Positions 39,742 through 48,765 of a stretch of 64,000 bases of DNA are shown here, piece by piece. Source of the stretch: Amycolatopsis sp. CA-230715 (lineage in GTDB: Bacteria; Actinomycetota; Actinomycetes; Mycobacteriales; Pseudonocardiaceae); assembly GCF_018736145.1 (NCBI RefSeq), contig NZ_CP059997.1, positions 3,843,501-3,907,500 of the forward strand. Reading direction: 5' to 3'. A model generated the notes under the pieces. It made no database searches. It was given only the letters and a program-made list of their open reading frames with translations, and was not told the origin of the DNA. Every line of letters starts with the position of its first letter. The stretch's first letter is position 1. The translations under genes were made by a program, and so were the position numbers.

Positions 39742-40566
39742 ATGGACGGCGTGGACAAACCCCGCTTGATCGCTTCCGACGTCGACGGCACCCTGCTCAG
39801 CCCGCTGGAGGAGCTGACCGGCCGCACCCTCGCCGTGCTCGCGAGGGCGCTGGCCGACGACGTGCCGATCGTGCTCGCCAGCGGCAGGCCGCCGCGTTGG
39901 ATCCCGACCGTCGCCGACGTCGCCGGGCTCACCGGGTACGCGGTGTGCGCGAACGGCGCGGTGCTCTACGACATCGCCGCCGACGAGGTCGTCGCGGTGC
40001 ACGGCCTGCTCGAACCCGCCCTGCTGCACGATCTCGCACACGCGCTCGACCAGGCACTTCCCGGGTGCAGGCTGGCCGCGGAACGCGTCGGCAGGAAGGC
40101 CGTCGACCCCGAGGTGCGCAACTTCGTGATCGAGCCGGACTACCACAACCCGTGGGGCGACGGCGAGGGCGTGACCTTCCCGCGCGCGGAGATATTGGGG
40201 CACCCGGCGGTCAAGCTGCTCGTCAGCAAGCGGGGCATGAACTCCGACGAGATGGCCCGCGCGGCGCGCGAAGTACTCGGCAGCGCCGTCGATGTGACGT
40301 TCTCCACCGGTGCCGGGCTGATCGAGGTCGCCGCCCACGGTGTGACGAAAGCCACTGGCCTGGCCGAGGTCTCGGAGCGCTTCGGCGTGTCGGCGGAGCA
40401 GACCATCGCGTTCGGCGACATGCCGAACGACATCGAGATGCTGCGCTGGGCCGGGCACGGGGTGGCGATGGCCAACGCGCATCCCGCGGTGCTCGACGTC
40501 GCCGACGAGATCACCGCGCCCAACGGCGAAGACGGCGTCGCCCAAATCCTCGAACGCTGGTTCTGA
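39742..40566 (+). CDS. HAD hydrolase, Cof/SupH type
   Basis: 274 residues. HAD motif I is ASDVDGTLL (Asp13, Asp15), motif II is VLASGRPP, the lysine of motif III is in the HPAVKLLVSKRG region, and motif IV is TIAFGDMPNDIEML. A C2-type cap lies in the middle. It probably dephosphorylates a sugar phosphate or nucleotide in the cytosol. An in-frame GTG at 39751 is an alternative start. A repeat pair follows the stop. Confidence 0.9.
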   Translation: MDGVDKPRLIASDVDGTLLSPLEELTGRTLAVLARALADDVPIVLASGRPPRWIPTVADVAGLTGYAVCANGAVLYDIAADEVVAVHGLLEPALLHDLAHALDQALPGCRLAAERVGRKAVDPEVRNFVIEPDYHNPWGDGEGVTFPRAEILGHPAVKLLVSKRGMNSDEMARAAREVLGSAVDVTFSTGAGLIEVAAHGVTKATGLAEVSERFGVSAEQTIAFGDMPNDIEMLRWAGHGVAMANAHPAVLDVADEITAPNGEDGVAQILERWF

Positions 40567-40589
40567 CACCGAGCGCGCTCCGGCGGATT

Positions 40590-40813
40590 CCCCGAAGGTG
40601 GCTTTCGGGGCGCTGGATGCCCTGAAAGCCACCTTCAGGGGCACGCGAAGGCCTGCTGTGGGGGCGTGCGGGTGGCCGGAGTGTTGTGCGAGGGCCGAGT
40701 TCGCGGCGTCTACCGCCCCGAAGGCCACCGTCGGGGACGAGCGGCCGCGGCAGTAGCCCGTCGCGAGGGCCGCGATCGGGACGCTCAACGCCCCACAAGG
40801 AGCCTTCGGGGAC
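40590..40813. repeat. Cluster of GGCCACC-core palindromic repeats
   Basis: A paired element (40590-40611 and 40619-40642, linker gctggat) is followed by single degenerate units at 40715-40738 and 40790-40813. They fill the 250-base gap between the convergent HAD and acyltransferase genes. No gene is seen in the gap. Confidence 0.7.
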
Positions 40814-40816
40814 GGT

Positions 40817-41533
40817 TCAGCGCGGGGCTTCGGCGGGGGTGGGGGCGGTGCCGCCGAGGTGCGCGGGCAGCCACCAGCGCTCGTCCTCCGACGACGGCTG
40901 CTCCGGGTACTCGGCCTGGATCTTGTCGAGCAGCGTGCTCATCCTGGTCCGCAGCTCGGCCGTCGCCGTCTCGCAGTCGTCGTCTGCGGACGGGTGCAGC
41001 GGCTCGCCCGCGAGGATCGAGATCGGCACGTGCCGCTTCGTCAGCGTGCGCGGGCGCCCCTTCGTCCACAGGCGCTGCGTGCCCCACAGCGCCATCGGCA
41101 CCACCGGGACACCCGCCTCGGCCGCCATCCGCACCGCGCCGGTCTTCAGCTCCTTGACGGTGAAGGACTGGCTGATCGTGGCCTCCGGGAAGACGCCGAC
41201 GACCTCGCCCGCCTTCAGCCGCTCGACGGCCTCCTCGTACGACGCGAGGCCGGCCTTCCGGTCCACCGGGATGTGGTGCATGCCGCGCATCAGCGGGCCC
41301 GCGATCCGGTTCGCGAAGATCTCCTGCTTCGCCATGAACCGCACGAGCCGCTTCGACGGGTTCGCGCCGAGGCCGCAGAAGATGAAGTCCAGGTAGCTGA
41401 CGTGGTTGCAGGCGATCACCGCGCCACCGGCGGCCGGGATGTGCTCGGTCCCCGCCACCCGCAACCGGTTGTCCAGTACGCGGAACATGAGCTTCGCCGT
41501 CCAGACGACGGGCGGGTAAACGAGGTCAGCCAT
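40817..41533 (-). CDS. 1-acyl-sn-glycerol-3-phosphate acyltransferase (PlsC-like)
   Basis: 238 residues. The catalytic NHxxxxD motif is NHVSYLD (43-49) and the substrate motif is VFPEATIS, a variant of the usual FPEGTRS. VPVVPMALWGTQ is a further family block. It would acylate lysophosphatidate or a related lipid at the membrane. The C-terminus is Pro-rich. ATG 41533 is close to the AftB-like stop at 41585 on the same strand, so the genes may be co-transcribed. Confidence 0.88.
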   Translation of the reverse strand: MADLVYPPVVWTAKLMFRVLDNRLRVAGTEHIPAAGGAVIACNHVSYLDFIFCGLGANPSKRLVRFMAKQEIFANRIAGPLMRGMHHIPVDRKAGLASYEEAVERLKAGEVVGVFPEATISQSFTVKELKTGAVRMAAEAGVPVVPMALWGTQRLWTKGRPRTLTKRHVPISILAGEPLHPSADDDCETATAELRTRMSTLLDKIQAEYPEQPSSEDERWWLPAHLGGTAPTPAEAPR

Positions 41534-41584
41534 GCGGCAAGGCTACGGGACCGTAGGTTAGGTGAGGCTGAATCGCGCTCAGCG

Positions 41585-43237
41585 TCACCCGGGGCACGGC
41601 AGGTAGTCGAACCGGGGGTCGGCGTCGAGATCGGCGATGAACCGCGCCGCCAGCTCGCTCCTCGGGTACAGCGCGACCCACTGGTTCGTGCCGGTGCGCT
41701 TGAACGTGGCGACCTGGTAGCGGCCCGCGTAGACCGGGTCCATCGCGCAGCGCTGGCGCGGGGTGAAGCCCTCGGCGGACACCGCGAGCAACGGGCTGCG
41801 CAGGTTCACCACGTACTCGTGGTCGACCTTGAGCGGCCCGTCCGCCGTGGTCACCGCGGTGCCCTTGCGCGCGATGTGGTCGTCGGTGCGGCCGAGCTCG
41901 TCGATCACGACCACGCCGGTGCCCGCCCAGTACGCGAGCGGTCCGCCGCCGTAGGTCGCGATCACCGAGCCCGGCGGCAGGCGCTCGCCGAGCCACGAGC
42001 CCAGCACGGCGAGATCGGCGGTGCGGGCGCGGCCCGCGTCGATCCGGGGCAGCAGCTCGCCGCTCTCCACCGACACCACGAGCGACACGCCGCACAGGCC
42101 GAGCGCGACGGCGGGCACCACGCGGCGCGACGAAAGCGTGCGGCGCGACGTCTCCTCGCCGTCCTTCGCGAGGAGACCGCAGGCGGCCGCGGCGGCGACC
42201 GCGAGCAGCGGCGGCACCGGCGCCAGCAGCCGCCAGGCCGGGACCGCTTCGCCGCCGATCGCGACCGCGCCCGCGACGAACCCGATCGCCGCCGCGAGCA
42301 CGAGCCACACCAAGGAACGCGCCGCGGCCGTCGTCTTGGCGCCGCGCCGCCCGGCGAGCGCGGCCACCGCGCCCAGCGCGAGCAGCAGGAAACCCTGGTG
42401 CACCAAGGAAAACCCGGACAGGTAGTGCCAGCCCGCGGCGAGCTGGTCGCCGACGGGCCTGCCGAGGCGCACCGCGATCGAATCGGGTACGAGGTGCCCG
42501 TAGTAGGTCACGCGCCACGCCGTCCACGGCACCACCAGCACCAGCGCGCCGAGCGCGAAGGCACCCGGCGCCCACCAGCTCGACCGGCCCCTCGCCGCGG
42601 AAACCAGCAGCCACGCGACGGCGACGAGCGCGAACACGAACCCGTCCGGCCTCGTCATCACCGCCAGTGCCACCAGTACGCCGCCAACCACCGGGCGGCG
42701 GCACGCGAGCGCCAGCGCGACCGACAGCACGAGCAGCACGAACAGCCCGGTCTCGGTGCCCGAAGTGCCGTGCGCGGCGAGCCCGCCCGCGCCCGCGGTC
42801 AGCACGGCCGCGGCGACGCCGAGCGCGGGCTCGTCGCGCCCGGCGGCGGCCACGATCCGGTTCACCAGCACGAAGGCGACGACCACGGCGGCGAGCGTGC
42901 ACAGCACGCCGAGCACCGACGCCGCCGTCACGATGTCCGCACCGAACACCGTCTTGAGCAGCGAAAGGAGCACCATCCAGAGGAAGCTGCCGTAGCCCTC
43001 GACGCGTTCGCCGGTGTTGAACACCGCGCCCCGGCCGTCGGCGATGTGCAGCGCGTACCGGAACGTCACGTAGGCGTCGTCGGCGACGGCGCGGAAAAGC
43101 AGCTGGTGCAGCAGCGAAAACGCGAGCGTGAGTGTCAGCGCGCCGGTCCGCCACGCCTTGTCGGCGTTGATCTTCGGCCACGCCGCCACCACGAGCGCGG
43201 CGAGCACGAACCACCCGGCGACCAGGACCGCGACCAC
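41585..43237 (-). CDS. AftB-like GT-C arabinofuranosyltransferase
   Basis: 550 residues with about ten predicted membrane helices. The first outside loop has Asp53-Asp54 in VADDAYVTFRYA, followed by GRGAVFNTGERVEGYGSFLW, the pattern of mycobacterial AftB (Rv3805c), which adds the terminal beta-1,2-arabinofuranose. The C-terminal 120 residues are soluble and outside, ending in a Cys-containing tail (YLPCPG). The donor would be decaprenyl-phosphoarabinose. The call could be wrong in detail, because related GT-C proteins act on other wall glycans. Confidence 0.7.
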   Translation of the reverse strand: MVAVLVAGWFVLAALVVAAWPKINADKAWRTGALTLTLAFSLLHQLLFRAVADDAYVTFRYALHIADGRGAVFNTGERVEGYGSFLWMVLLSLLKTVFGADIVTAASVLGVLCTLAAVVVAFVLVNRIVAAAGRDEPALGVAAAVLTAGAGGLAAHGTSGTETGLFVLLVLSVALALACRRPVVGGVLVALAVMTRPDGFVFALVAVAWLLVSAARGRSSWWAPGAFALGALVLVVPWTAWRVTYYGHLVPDSIAVRLGRPVGDQLAAGWHYLSGFSLVHQGFLLLALGAVAALAGRRGAKTTAAARSLVWLVLAAAIGFVAGAVAIGGEAVPAWRLLAPVPPLLAVAAAAACGLLAKDGEETSRRTLSSRRVVPAVALGLCGVSLVVSVESGELLPRIDAGRARTADLAVLGSWLGERLPPGSVIATYGGGPLAYWAGTGVVVIDELGRTDDHIARKGTAVTTADGPLKVDHEYVVNLRSPLLAVSAEGFTPRQRCAMDPVYAGRYQVATFKRTGTNQWVALYPRSELAARFIADLDADPRFDYLPCPG

Positions 43238-43313
43238 CTGAGCCCCCTCACCGGAAACTTCAATGCCGTGCCCAGTATCACCGGCGGATGCACGTGAAGC
43301 GGGGCCGGGTTCC

Positions 43314-45407
43314 CTATGGCGTGGTGCTTTCCAAGGCGGTCCGGTCGAGGCGGTAGATCTTGACGGTGCCCGAGGTGAACGCCTCCGACAGACCGGGAAG
43401 CCCGTCGAGGTGCTGGAGGCCGGGGGCGAGTTTGAAGGTCGGTTCGCCGAGCCAGTTGTTCGGCGCGCCCGGCCCGGCGCCCATCGTCGGCGCCTCGGAG
43501 TCGGTGTAGACGTAGGCGACGTTGAGGGACAGCAGGAGCTGCCGGATCTTCGGGTCCGTCGGGTAGTCGCGGAACGACTTCAGCAGCTCGTAGGTGTAGG
43601 GCGCCTGGATCGCGCCGAGCGTCACCACGTTCACCACCGGCACGTCGTCGGCGATGTAGGAGTAGGTGGAGCCGTCGTTGGCGCTGTTCATCACGCGCTC
43701 GCCCGGTTCGACGTGCGCCTTGAGCCAGTCGGCCGCCTTGCGGTCGTCGTCGTTGACGCGGACGAACTCGGGCGCGGCGTAGCGCTGCGCGACGATCTTG
43801 GCGTTCATGTGCTCGTACTGGCGCGAAGCCCCGAGCAGGTAGGCCACGAGGATCAGCCCGACGAGCACGGCGGCGGGCACCGCGGGCTTGCGCAGCGCGC
43901 TCGCGAAGGCCGGGAGGCGTTCCCACTTGGCGGCGAGCTTGGCCGCGCCGATCGCGAGGAACACGACGCCGAGCGCGGCCAGCAGCGGCACGAACAGCGA
44001 AACGTGCGCCTGGATCCGCACGTAGGACTTGTAGAACGCGGACCCGATCAGTGAGCCGAAGCCGCTGGTGGGGCTGACCTTGAAGTCGACGCTGACGAAC
44101 ATCCAGAACAGCCACATCGCGAGCGCGCCCCACGCGCGCCGCGTCATCAGAACCGCGGCGACGCCGAGCAGCGCGAGCAGCCCGGCGGCGAGCTGGGCGT
44201 ACCCCTGCTTTGGGTCGAAGTAGCCGCCGTAGCTGAGCACGAGGTTGGTGCCGACCGCGTCGCCGAAGGGCGCCGCGCCGATGTCGGGCTGCCAGCTGCC
44301 GGTGCGGGTGGCCTGGCCGACCGAGCCGATGAGCTGACCGGCCGCCGCGACGGCCGCGATCACCGCGCCGACGGCGAGCATCGGCAGCTGGCCCTTCCAG
44401 GCGGCGCGCCCGCTGCTGGTGAACGCCTCGACGATCCAGAACACCAGGAGGCTGCCGCCGACGCTGGCGACCATGCTGGGGTGCACGGCGAACACGCCTG
44501 CCACGCCGAGGCCGAGTAGCACGGCGCGCAGCCACTGGCCGCGGCCGATGGTGATGACCGCGGCGATCAGGCCGGGGGTGAGGCTCATCGCGACCGCGTT
44601 GGGCGCGATGCCGCCGTCGTGCAGCAGGTTCACGCCCGGCCGGTAGAGCCCGGCCGCGACGATCGCGGCGACGCCGCCGGCGAGCGCGGTCCAGTCGCGG
44701 CCCGCGTTGAGGCGGCGCAGCACCGCGGCCACGAGCGCCGCGCTGCCCAGCACGAACGCCGGGCCCGCGCACAGCGCGTTGACGACGTTGAAGCCGACGA
44801 TGGGGCCACCGGCCAGTTCGCCGGAAAGCGCGGCGGTCAGCGGGAGGCCGGAGGGGTAGAACGACACCGGCTGGCCGGTGAGCATGTCGAGCGGCAGCAG
44901 CTCCCACGGCGCGCCGTTGCCGGTGTGCGCGATGTAGCCGACCAGCACGGTGTGGATGATCGTGTCGTGTTCCTGCGGGAACGTGTCCCAGCCGCCGAGG
45001 CCGGAGCGCCACGGCTGGAACGACAGCGCGATCGCGAGCAGGCACAGCAGGGCGCCGACGATCTGGGCGGCGAGCACGAGCCTGCCCGGCAGGACGGGCA
45101 GCCAGGACGGCGGCTCCGCCACCGCCGTCGCGCCCACCGGCCCGGTGCGGCGGCGCACCAGCGCGGCGACGCCGAACACGACGGCGACCAGCACGACCGT
45201 CACGACGAGGACTTCGACGACGTTGAACGCGATGCCGGGGATCCCGGACACCACCCCGGCGACGACGTACACGCCGATGCTGGCGGGCACGGTCAGCGCG
45301 GCGAGCCACAGCTTGTCGCGCACCCCGGCGGCGAGCTGCAACGCGAGGCCCGGCACGACCAGCACCAGGAGCCCGACGAGCGGGTACACAACACCAGAGG
45401 CGGTCAT
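43314..45407 (-). CDS. Large multispanning envelope protein, distant relative of copies 1 and 3
   Basis: 697 residues with about 14 predicted membrane helices. An outside loop has EHDTIIHTVLVGYIAHTGNGAP with FYPSGLPLTAAL, corresponding to the FHANGIRYIADTGDG and YPNAYHLV motifs of its neighbours. The C-terminal soluble part (MNSANDGSTYSYIADDVPVV and so on) also matches their MNDRADGSVWTY region. ATG 45407 is chosen for GGAG upstream. It is divergent from copy 3. A GT-C-like envelope glycosyltransferase role is inferred. Confidence 0.72.
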   Translation of the reverse strand: MTASGVVYPLVGLLVLVVPGLALQLAAGVRDKLWLAALTVPASIGVYVVAGVVSGIPGIAFNVVEVLVVTVVLVAVVFGVAALVRRRTGPVGATAVAEPPSWLPVLPGRLVLAAQIVGALLCLLAIALSFQPWRSGLGGWDTFPQEHDTIIHTVLVGYIAHTGNGAPWELLPLDMLTGQPVSFYPSGLPLTAALSGELAGGPIVGFNVVNALCAGPAFVLGSAALVAAVLRRLNAGRDWTALAGGVAAIVAAGLYRPGVNLLHDGGIAPNAVAMSLTPGLIAAVITIGRGQWLRAVLLGLGVAGVFAVHPSMVASVGGSLLVFWIVEAFTSSGRAAWKGQLPMLAVGAVIAAVAAAGQLIGSVGQATRTGSWQPDIGAAPFGDAVGTNLVLSYGGYFDPKQGYAQLAAGLLALLGVAAVLMTRRAWGALAMWLFWMFVSVDFKVSPTSGFGSLIGSAFYKSYVRIQAHVSLFVPLLAALGVVFLAIGAAKLAAKWERLPAFASALRKPAVPAAVLVGLILVAYLLGASRQYEHMNAKIVAQRYAAPEFVRVNDDDRKAADWLKAHVEPGERVMNSANDGSTYSYIADDVPVVNVVTLGAIQAPYTYELLKSFRDYPTDPKIRQLLLSLNVAYVYTDSEAPTMGAGPGAPNNWLGEPTFKLAPGLQHLDGLPGLSEAFTSGTVKIYRLDRTALESTTP

Positions 45408-45464
45408 CGGACTCCTACGGACCAGCGGATTTTCCCCGGCGAGGCTATCCGAAACACCGGTGTA

Positions 45465-45487
45465 ACCCGATCGGGGGTAGATCGGGT
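45465..45487. promoter_or_regulatory. Dyad in the divergent promoter region
   Basis: ACCCGATC (45465-45472) and GATCGGGT (45480-45487) form a perfect 8-base inverted repeat in the 166-base gap between divergent membrane protein genes. It could be an operator controlling both. A second short dyad (CCCCG-aaag-CGGGG) follows near 45506. Confidence 0.35.
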
Positions 45488-45573
45488 CGTCTCGCTCACC
45501 AAACCCCGAAAGCGGGGCCGCGCGGGGAGAGGATCGGCCGTCAGCCCCTCCCGTGCCCACCTAGGTAGGAACC

Positions 45574-47520
45574 TTGCCGTCCGCACCCGGTACGACCGCG
45601 CAGATCTTCACCGTGGCGCTGTACCTCGCGGTGCTGTTCGCGCCCGGCGCGGTGGCGGGGTTCGCGGCCGGGCTGCGCGGCTGGTCGCTCGTCGGGTTCG
45701 CGCCGCTGCTCGGGTACGCGATCGCCGGGCTCGCCGGGCCGTGGTACGCGGCCGTCGGCATCCCCTTCACCGTGGTGTCCTTCTTGGCCGCTGTCGTTCT
45801 CGTGACGGGGATCGCGTACGGGGCGAGGCGGTTCGCGTCCAGAAAGGACAGTCCGCCGCGCGAGGAGCCGCTCTGGGGCGGCTGGGGCCATGCCGGGGTC
45901 GTGGTGTGCCTGCTCGCGGGCGCGGTCATCGGCGCGTACACGGTGCTCCGGGGAATGGGCACGATCAACGCGATCCCGCAGGGCTTCGACGGGGTGTACC
46001 ACGGGAACGGGATCCGCTACATCGCCGACACCGGCGACGGCGGGCTCACCGGGACCAGCTCGACGAACTGGTACGCGCCGGGCGAGAGCCTGTTCTACCC
46101 CAACGCCTACCACCTGGTCGGCTCGATCGCGTACCGCCTCAGCGGCGCGGATATCCCGTCCATTTTGGACACCCACGCGATGCTGCTTCCCGGCCTGCTG
46201 GCGTTGTCGATGGTGGTGCTCGTGCGGTACTTCCGCGGGCGCGCGGTCCTCGCGGGCGCCACCGCGCTGGTGTGCGTGGCGCCGGTGACGTTGTTCTACG
46301 AGTCGCTCGACCACGGCCCGCTGCTGCCGTTCCTGCTCGGGCTGGCACTGACTCCGCTCGGCGCCGTCGCACTGCACCGCTATCTCGTCCGTCCCGCGGC
46401 GGACACCGGGTTCGTCCTCGTCGGCGCCGCGGTGGGATTGCTCACGATCCATTCGTCGACGCTGTTCGCCGGTGTCCTGTTCGGACTGCCGCTGTTCGCG
46501 CAGCACTGGGCGGGGCGGCGGCTGCGCGAGGCGGGCCGCGATCTGCTGGTGCTGCTGCCGATCGCGGTGGTGTGCGTGCTCGTGGCGTGGCTGCAGCTGT
46601 TCGGCGCGCTGGGGCTGGCGACCGGGGACGTGCCGTACCTCGGCTGGCCCGCGACGACGAAGTGGAACACCGCGGTCGGCACCCTGCTGACGTTCCAGCA
46701 CTTCGAGGCGGAACCGCAGTTCGTGCTGAGCGTGGCGCTGCTTATCGGCTGCGTGTTCGCGGTGCGGCTCGGGCGGCTGCGCTGGGTGGCGGGCACGGCG
46801 GTCCTGATCGGCGTGTTCGCGGTGGCGGTGATGTCGACGAACGCGCCGTTCGTGATGGCGCTGTCGCGGCCGTGGTGGGACGACCCGTACCGGTTCATCG
46901 CGATGGCGACCGTGCCGCTGTGCCTGCTCGCGGCGCACGGGATCGCGGAGGTGCAGCGGCTGGTGCGCGACGGGCTGCGGGCGATCCGGCCGCTGACCGG
47001 TGCGCGCGGCGCGGTCCCGGCCGCGGTGGTGGTGTTCGCGGCGTTCGTCGCGGGGACGGGGGTGCTGTACACCGCGACCGACGCCGGGGTGGTCATGCCG
47101 GGGTTCGCGACGAACACCACCCGGCCGGTGCGGGACCTGCCGGTGAGCCGGGCGGAGGCGGCCGCGATGGTGGAGCTGGGCAAGCTGGCGGAACCAGGTG
47201 ACTGGGCGATGAACGACCGCGCCGACGGCTCCGTGTGGACCTACGCGCTGAGCGGGGTGCGAACCGTCGCCGGGCATTTCGACCGTGCGGTGCAACCCCC
47301 CGACGCGCGCCTGCTGGCCGCGCGGTTCAACCGGTACGAGACGGATCCGGAGGTACGGGACGCGGTGCGGCGGCTGAACGTGCGCTGGGTGATCCTCGGC
47401 TCGGGCGGCTACCCCGCGCACGCGCCGCGCCCCGCCGGACTGACCGACCTGGACCGGCTGCCGTTCCTGCACGAGGTGTACCGGAACGAGGTCTCGGTGA
47501 TCTACCGCCTGACCCGCTGA
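45574..47520 (+). CDS. Large multispanning envelope protein, Rv3779/DUF6541-like (copy 3)
   Basis: 648 residues, clearly paralogous to the protein at 36763 along its whole length: shared FAAGLRGW..VGFAPLL near the N-terminus, HGNGIRYIADTGDGGL, YPNAYHLVGS, MALSRPWWDDPYRF, and the soluble C-terminal MNDRADGSVWTYALSGVRTV. About 12 membrane helices. TTG 45574 follows TAGGAA, the same layout as the 36763 start. The Asp/His loop outside the membrane suggests a GT-C-type transferase. A strong terminator lies downstream at 47671. Confidence 0.75.
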   Translation: MPSAPGTTAQIFTVALYLAVLFAPGAVAGFAAGLRGWSLVGFAPLLGYAIAGLAGPWYAAVGIPFTVVSFLAAVVLVTGIAYGARRFASRKDSPPREEPLWGGWGHAGVVVCLLAGAVIGAYTVLRGMGTINAIPQGFDGVYHGNGIRYIADTGDGGLTGTSSTNWYAPGESLFYPNAYHLVGSIAYRLSGADIPSILDTHAMLLPGLLALSMVVLVRYFRGRAVLAGATALVCVAPVTLFYESLDHGPLLPFLLGLALTPLGAVALHRYLVRPAADTGFVLVGAAVGLLTIHSSTLFAGVLFGLPLFAQHWAGRRLREAGRDLLVLLPIAVVCVLVAWLQLFGALGLATGDVPYLGWPATTKWNTAVGTLLTFQHFEAEPQFVLSVALLIGCVFAVRLGRLRWVAGTAVLIGVFAVAVMSTNAPFVMALSRPWWDDPYRFIAMATVPLCLLAAHGIAEVQRLVRDGLRAIRPLTGARGAVPAAVVVFAAFVAGTGVLYTATDAGVVMPGFATNTTRPVRDLPVSRAEAAAMVELGKLAEPGDWAMNDRADGSVWTYALSGVRTVAGHFDRAVQPPDARLLAARFNRYETDPEVRDAVRRLNVRWVILGSGGYPAHAPRPAGLTDLDRLPFLHEVYRNEVSVIYRLTR

Positions 47521-47670
47521 CCAGCACTTCTCCCCAGCAATACCGGAGTACATCCCCCACCCGATCCCGGGGGGCGACCCCAGCCCAGTCTACCGGTGCC
47601 GTCGTGTCGACAGGGAAATAAGGCGAGTTGTCCACAGGGGAAGGTCGAGTGTGGACAACTCCGCGAAAAA

Positions 47671-47698
47671 GGCCCGCCCGGAGCGATCCGGGCGGGCC
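47671..47698. terminator. Bidirectional intrinsic terminator
   Basis: GGCCCGCCCGG (47671-47681) and CCGGGCGGGCC (47688-47698) pair perfectly around agcgat. AAAAA precedes and TTT follows, so it can stop transcripts from both convergent genes. Confidence 0.88.
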
Positions 47699-47712
47699 TT
47701 TCCGAACGAGGC

Positions 47713-48717
47713 TTATTCGGCGGCGGGCGCCTTCAGGAACTTCACCGAGAGTGCGGCGGCACCGGTGGTGATCACGTCCGCCACGATGAACATCACCCGC
47801 GACACGAGCGCCACGGTGAGCGCCTGGCCCGCGGTGATGCCGGTCGCGGTCAGCACCGCCACCAGCACGGCCTCGCGGACGCCGACGCCGCCGGGCAGCA
47901 GGAACGCGAACGTGCCCGCGGTCATCGCGATCGCCATCGCGCCGATGCACTGGACGAACCCGCCGAAACCGGGCGCGCCGATCGAGTTCGCCAGCAGCCA
48001 CAGGTGCACGCCCTGCAACGCCCACGCGCCCAGGTTGGCGCCGAAGACGTTCCCGATCGTCTTGAGGCCGAGCTTGTGGTCGAGCGGCGGCCTGCGCAGG
48101 ATCTTCAGCACCAGCGAGGTGCCCCAGGTCAGCACCTTCGGGTGCAGCGCGACGAGGCCGATCGGGATGCCGACCATCAGCCACGCGGCGTTCGGGCTGT
48201 TCGCGAACACCGACGGCATCGCGAACAGCGAGAGCACCAGCGCGGCCACGATGCCGACGCCGAGCTGGATCAGCGACGCGGTGAAGATGCGCGCCCTGGC
48301 CAGGCCCGCCTTCTTGCCGAGCTCCATCTGCAGCAGCGCCGCCCACACCTGGCCACCCGGCACGTACTTGCCGAGCGAGCCGACCAGGCAGATCTGCGCG
48401 CTGCGGAAGTAGCCGATCGGCTTGCCGAGGTCGTCGACCATGGCCTGCCAGCCCCGGGTGGACACCGCGATGCTGAGCACCAGCGCCACCATGGACAGCG
48501 TCGTGGACTGCCAGGCGAGATCGCCCAGCGTGCGCCAGAACTCGGCCCAATTGTCCGCGAGCTGCTTCGCGAGGAAGCCGATGGCCAGCAGGATCGCGAC
48601 GATCCTGGCGGCATCGATCAGCCTGGCCTTGGTGGACTTCGGCGGCTTCTTGGCCTTGGCCTGGTCGGGTTCGGCCGGGTCCGAAGACTCGTCCACCTCC
48701 GACTCGACGGTGGTCAT
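47713..48717 (-). CDS. Flippase-like integral membrane protein (UPF0104 / lysylphosphatidylglycerol synthase TM type)
   Basis: 334 residues from ATG 48717 (or 346 from GTG 48753). A charged N-terminus (about 1-40, Lys/Pro/Asp-rich) precedes about eight membrane helices. Family signatures are GSLGKYVPGGQVWAALLQMELGKKAG and the late FLLPGGVGVREAVLVAVL. Members include the membrane domain of MprF and proposed polyprenyl-phosphate sugar flippases. Position beside envelope glycosyltransferases favours lipid-linked sugar transport; this is inference. Confidence 0.82.
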   Translation of the reverse strand: MTTVESEVDESSDPAEPDQAKAKKPPKSTKARLIDAARIVAILLAIGFLAKQLADNWAEFWRTLGDLAWQSTTLSMVALVLSIAVSTRGWQAMVDDLGKPIGYFRSAQICLVGSLGKYVPGGQVWAALLQMELGKKAGLARARIFTASLIQLGVGIVAALVLSLFAMPSVFANSPNAAWLMVGIPIGLVALHPKVLTWGTSLVLKILRRPPLDHKLGLKTIGNVFGANLGAWALQGVHLWLLANSIGAPGFGGFVQCIGAMAIAMTAGTFAFLLPGGVGVREAVLVAVLTATGITAGQALTVALVSRVMFIVADVITTGAAALSVKFLKAPAAE

Positions 48718-48765
48718 CTGCGGTCGTGTCTCCTCAAGGGCCACACGGGGCACTGTAGGCGGTAA

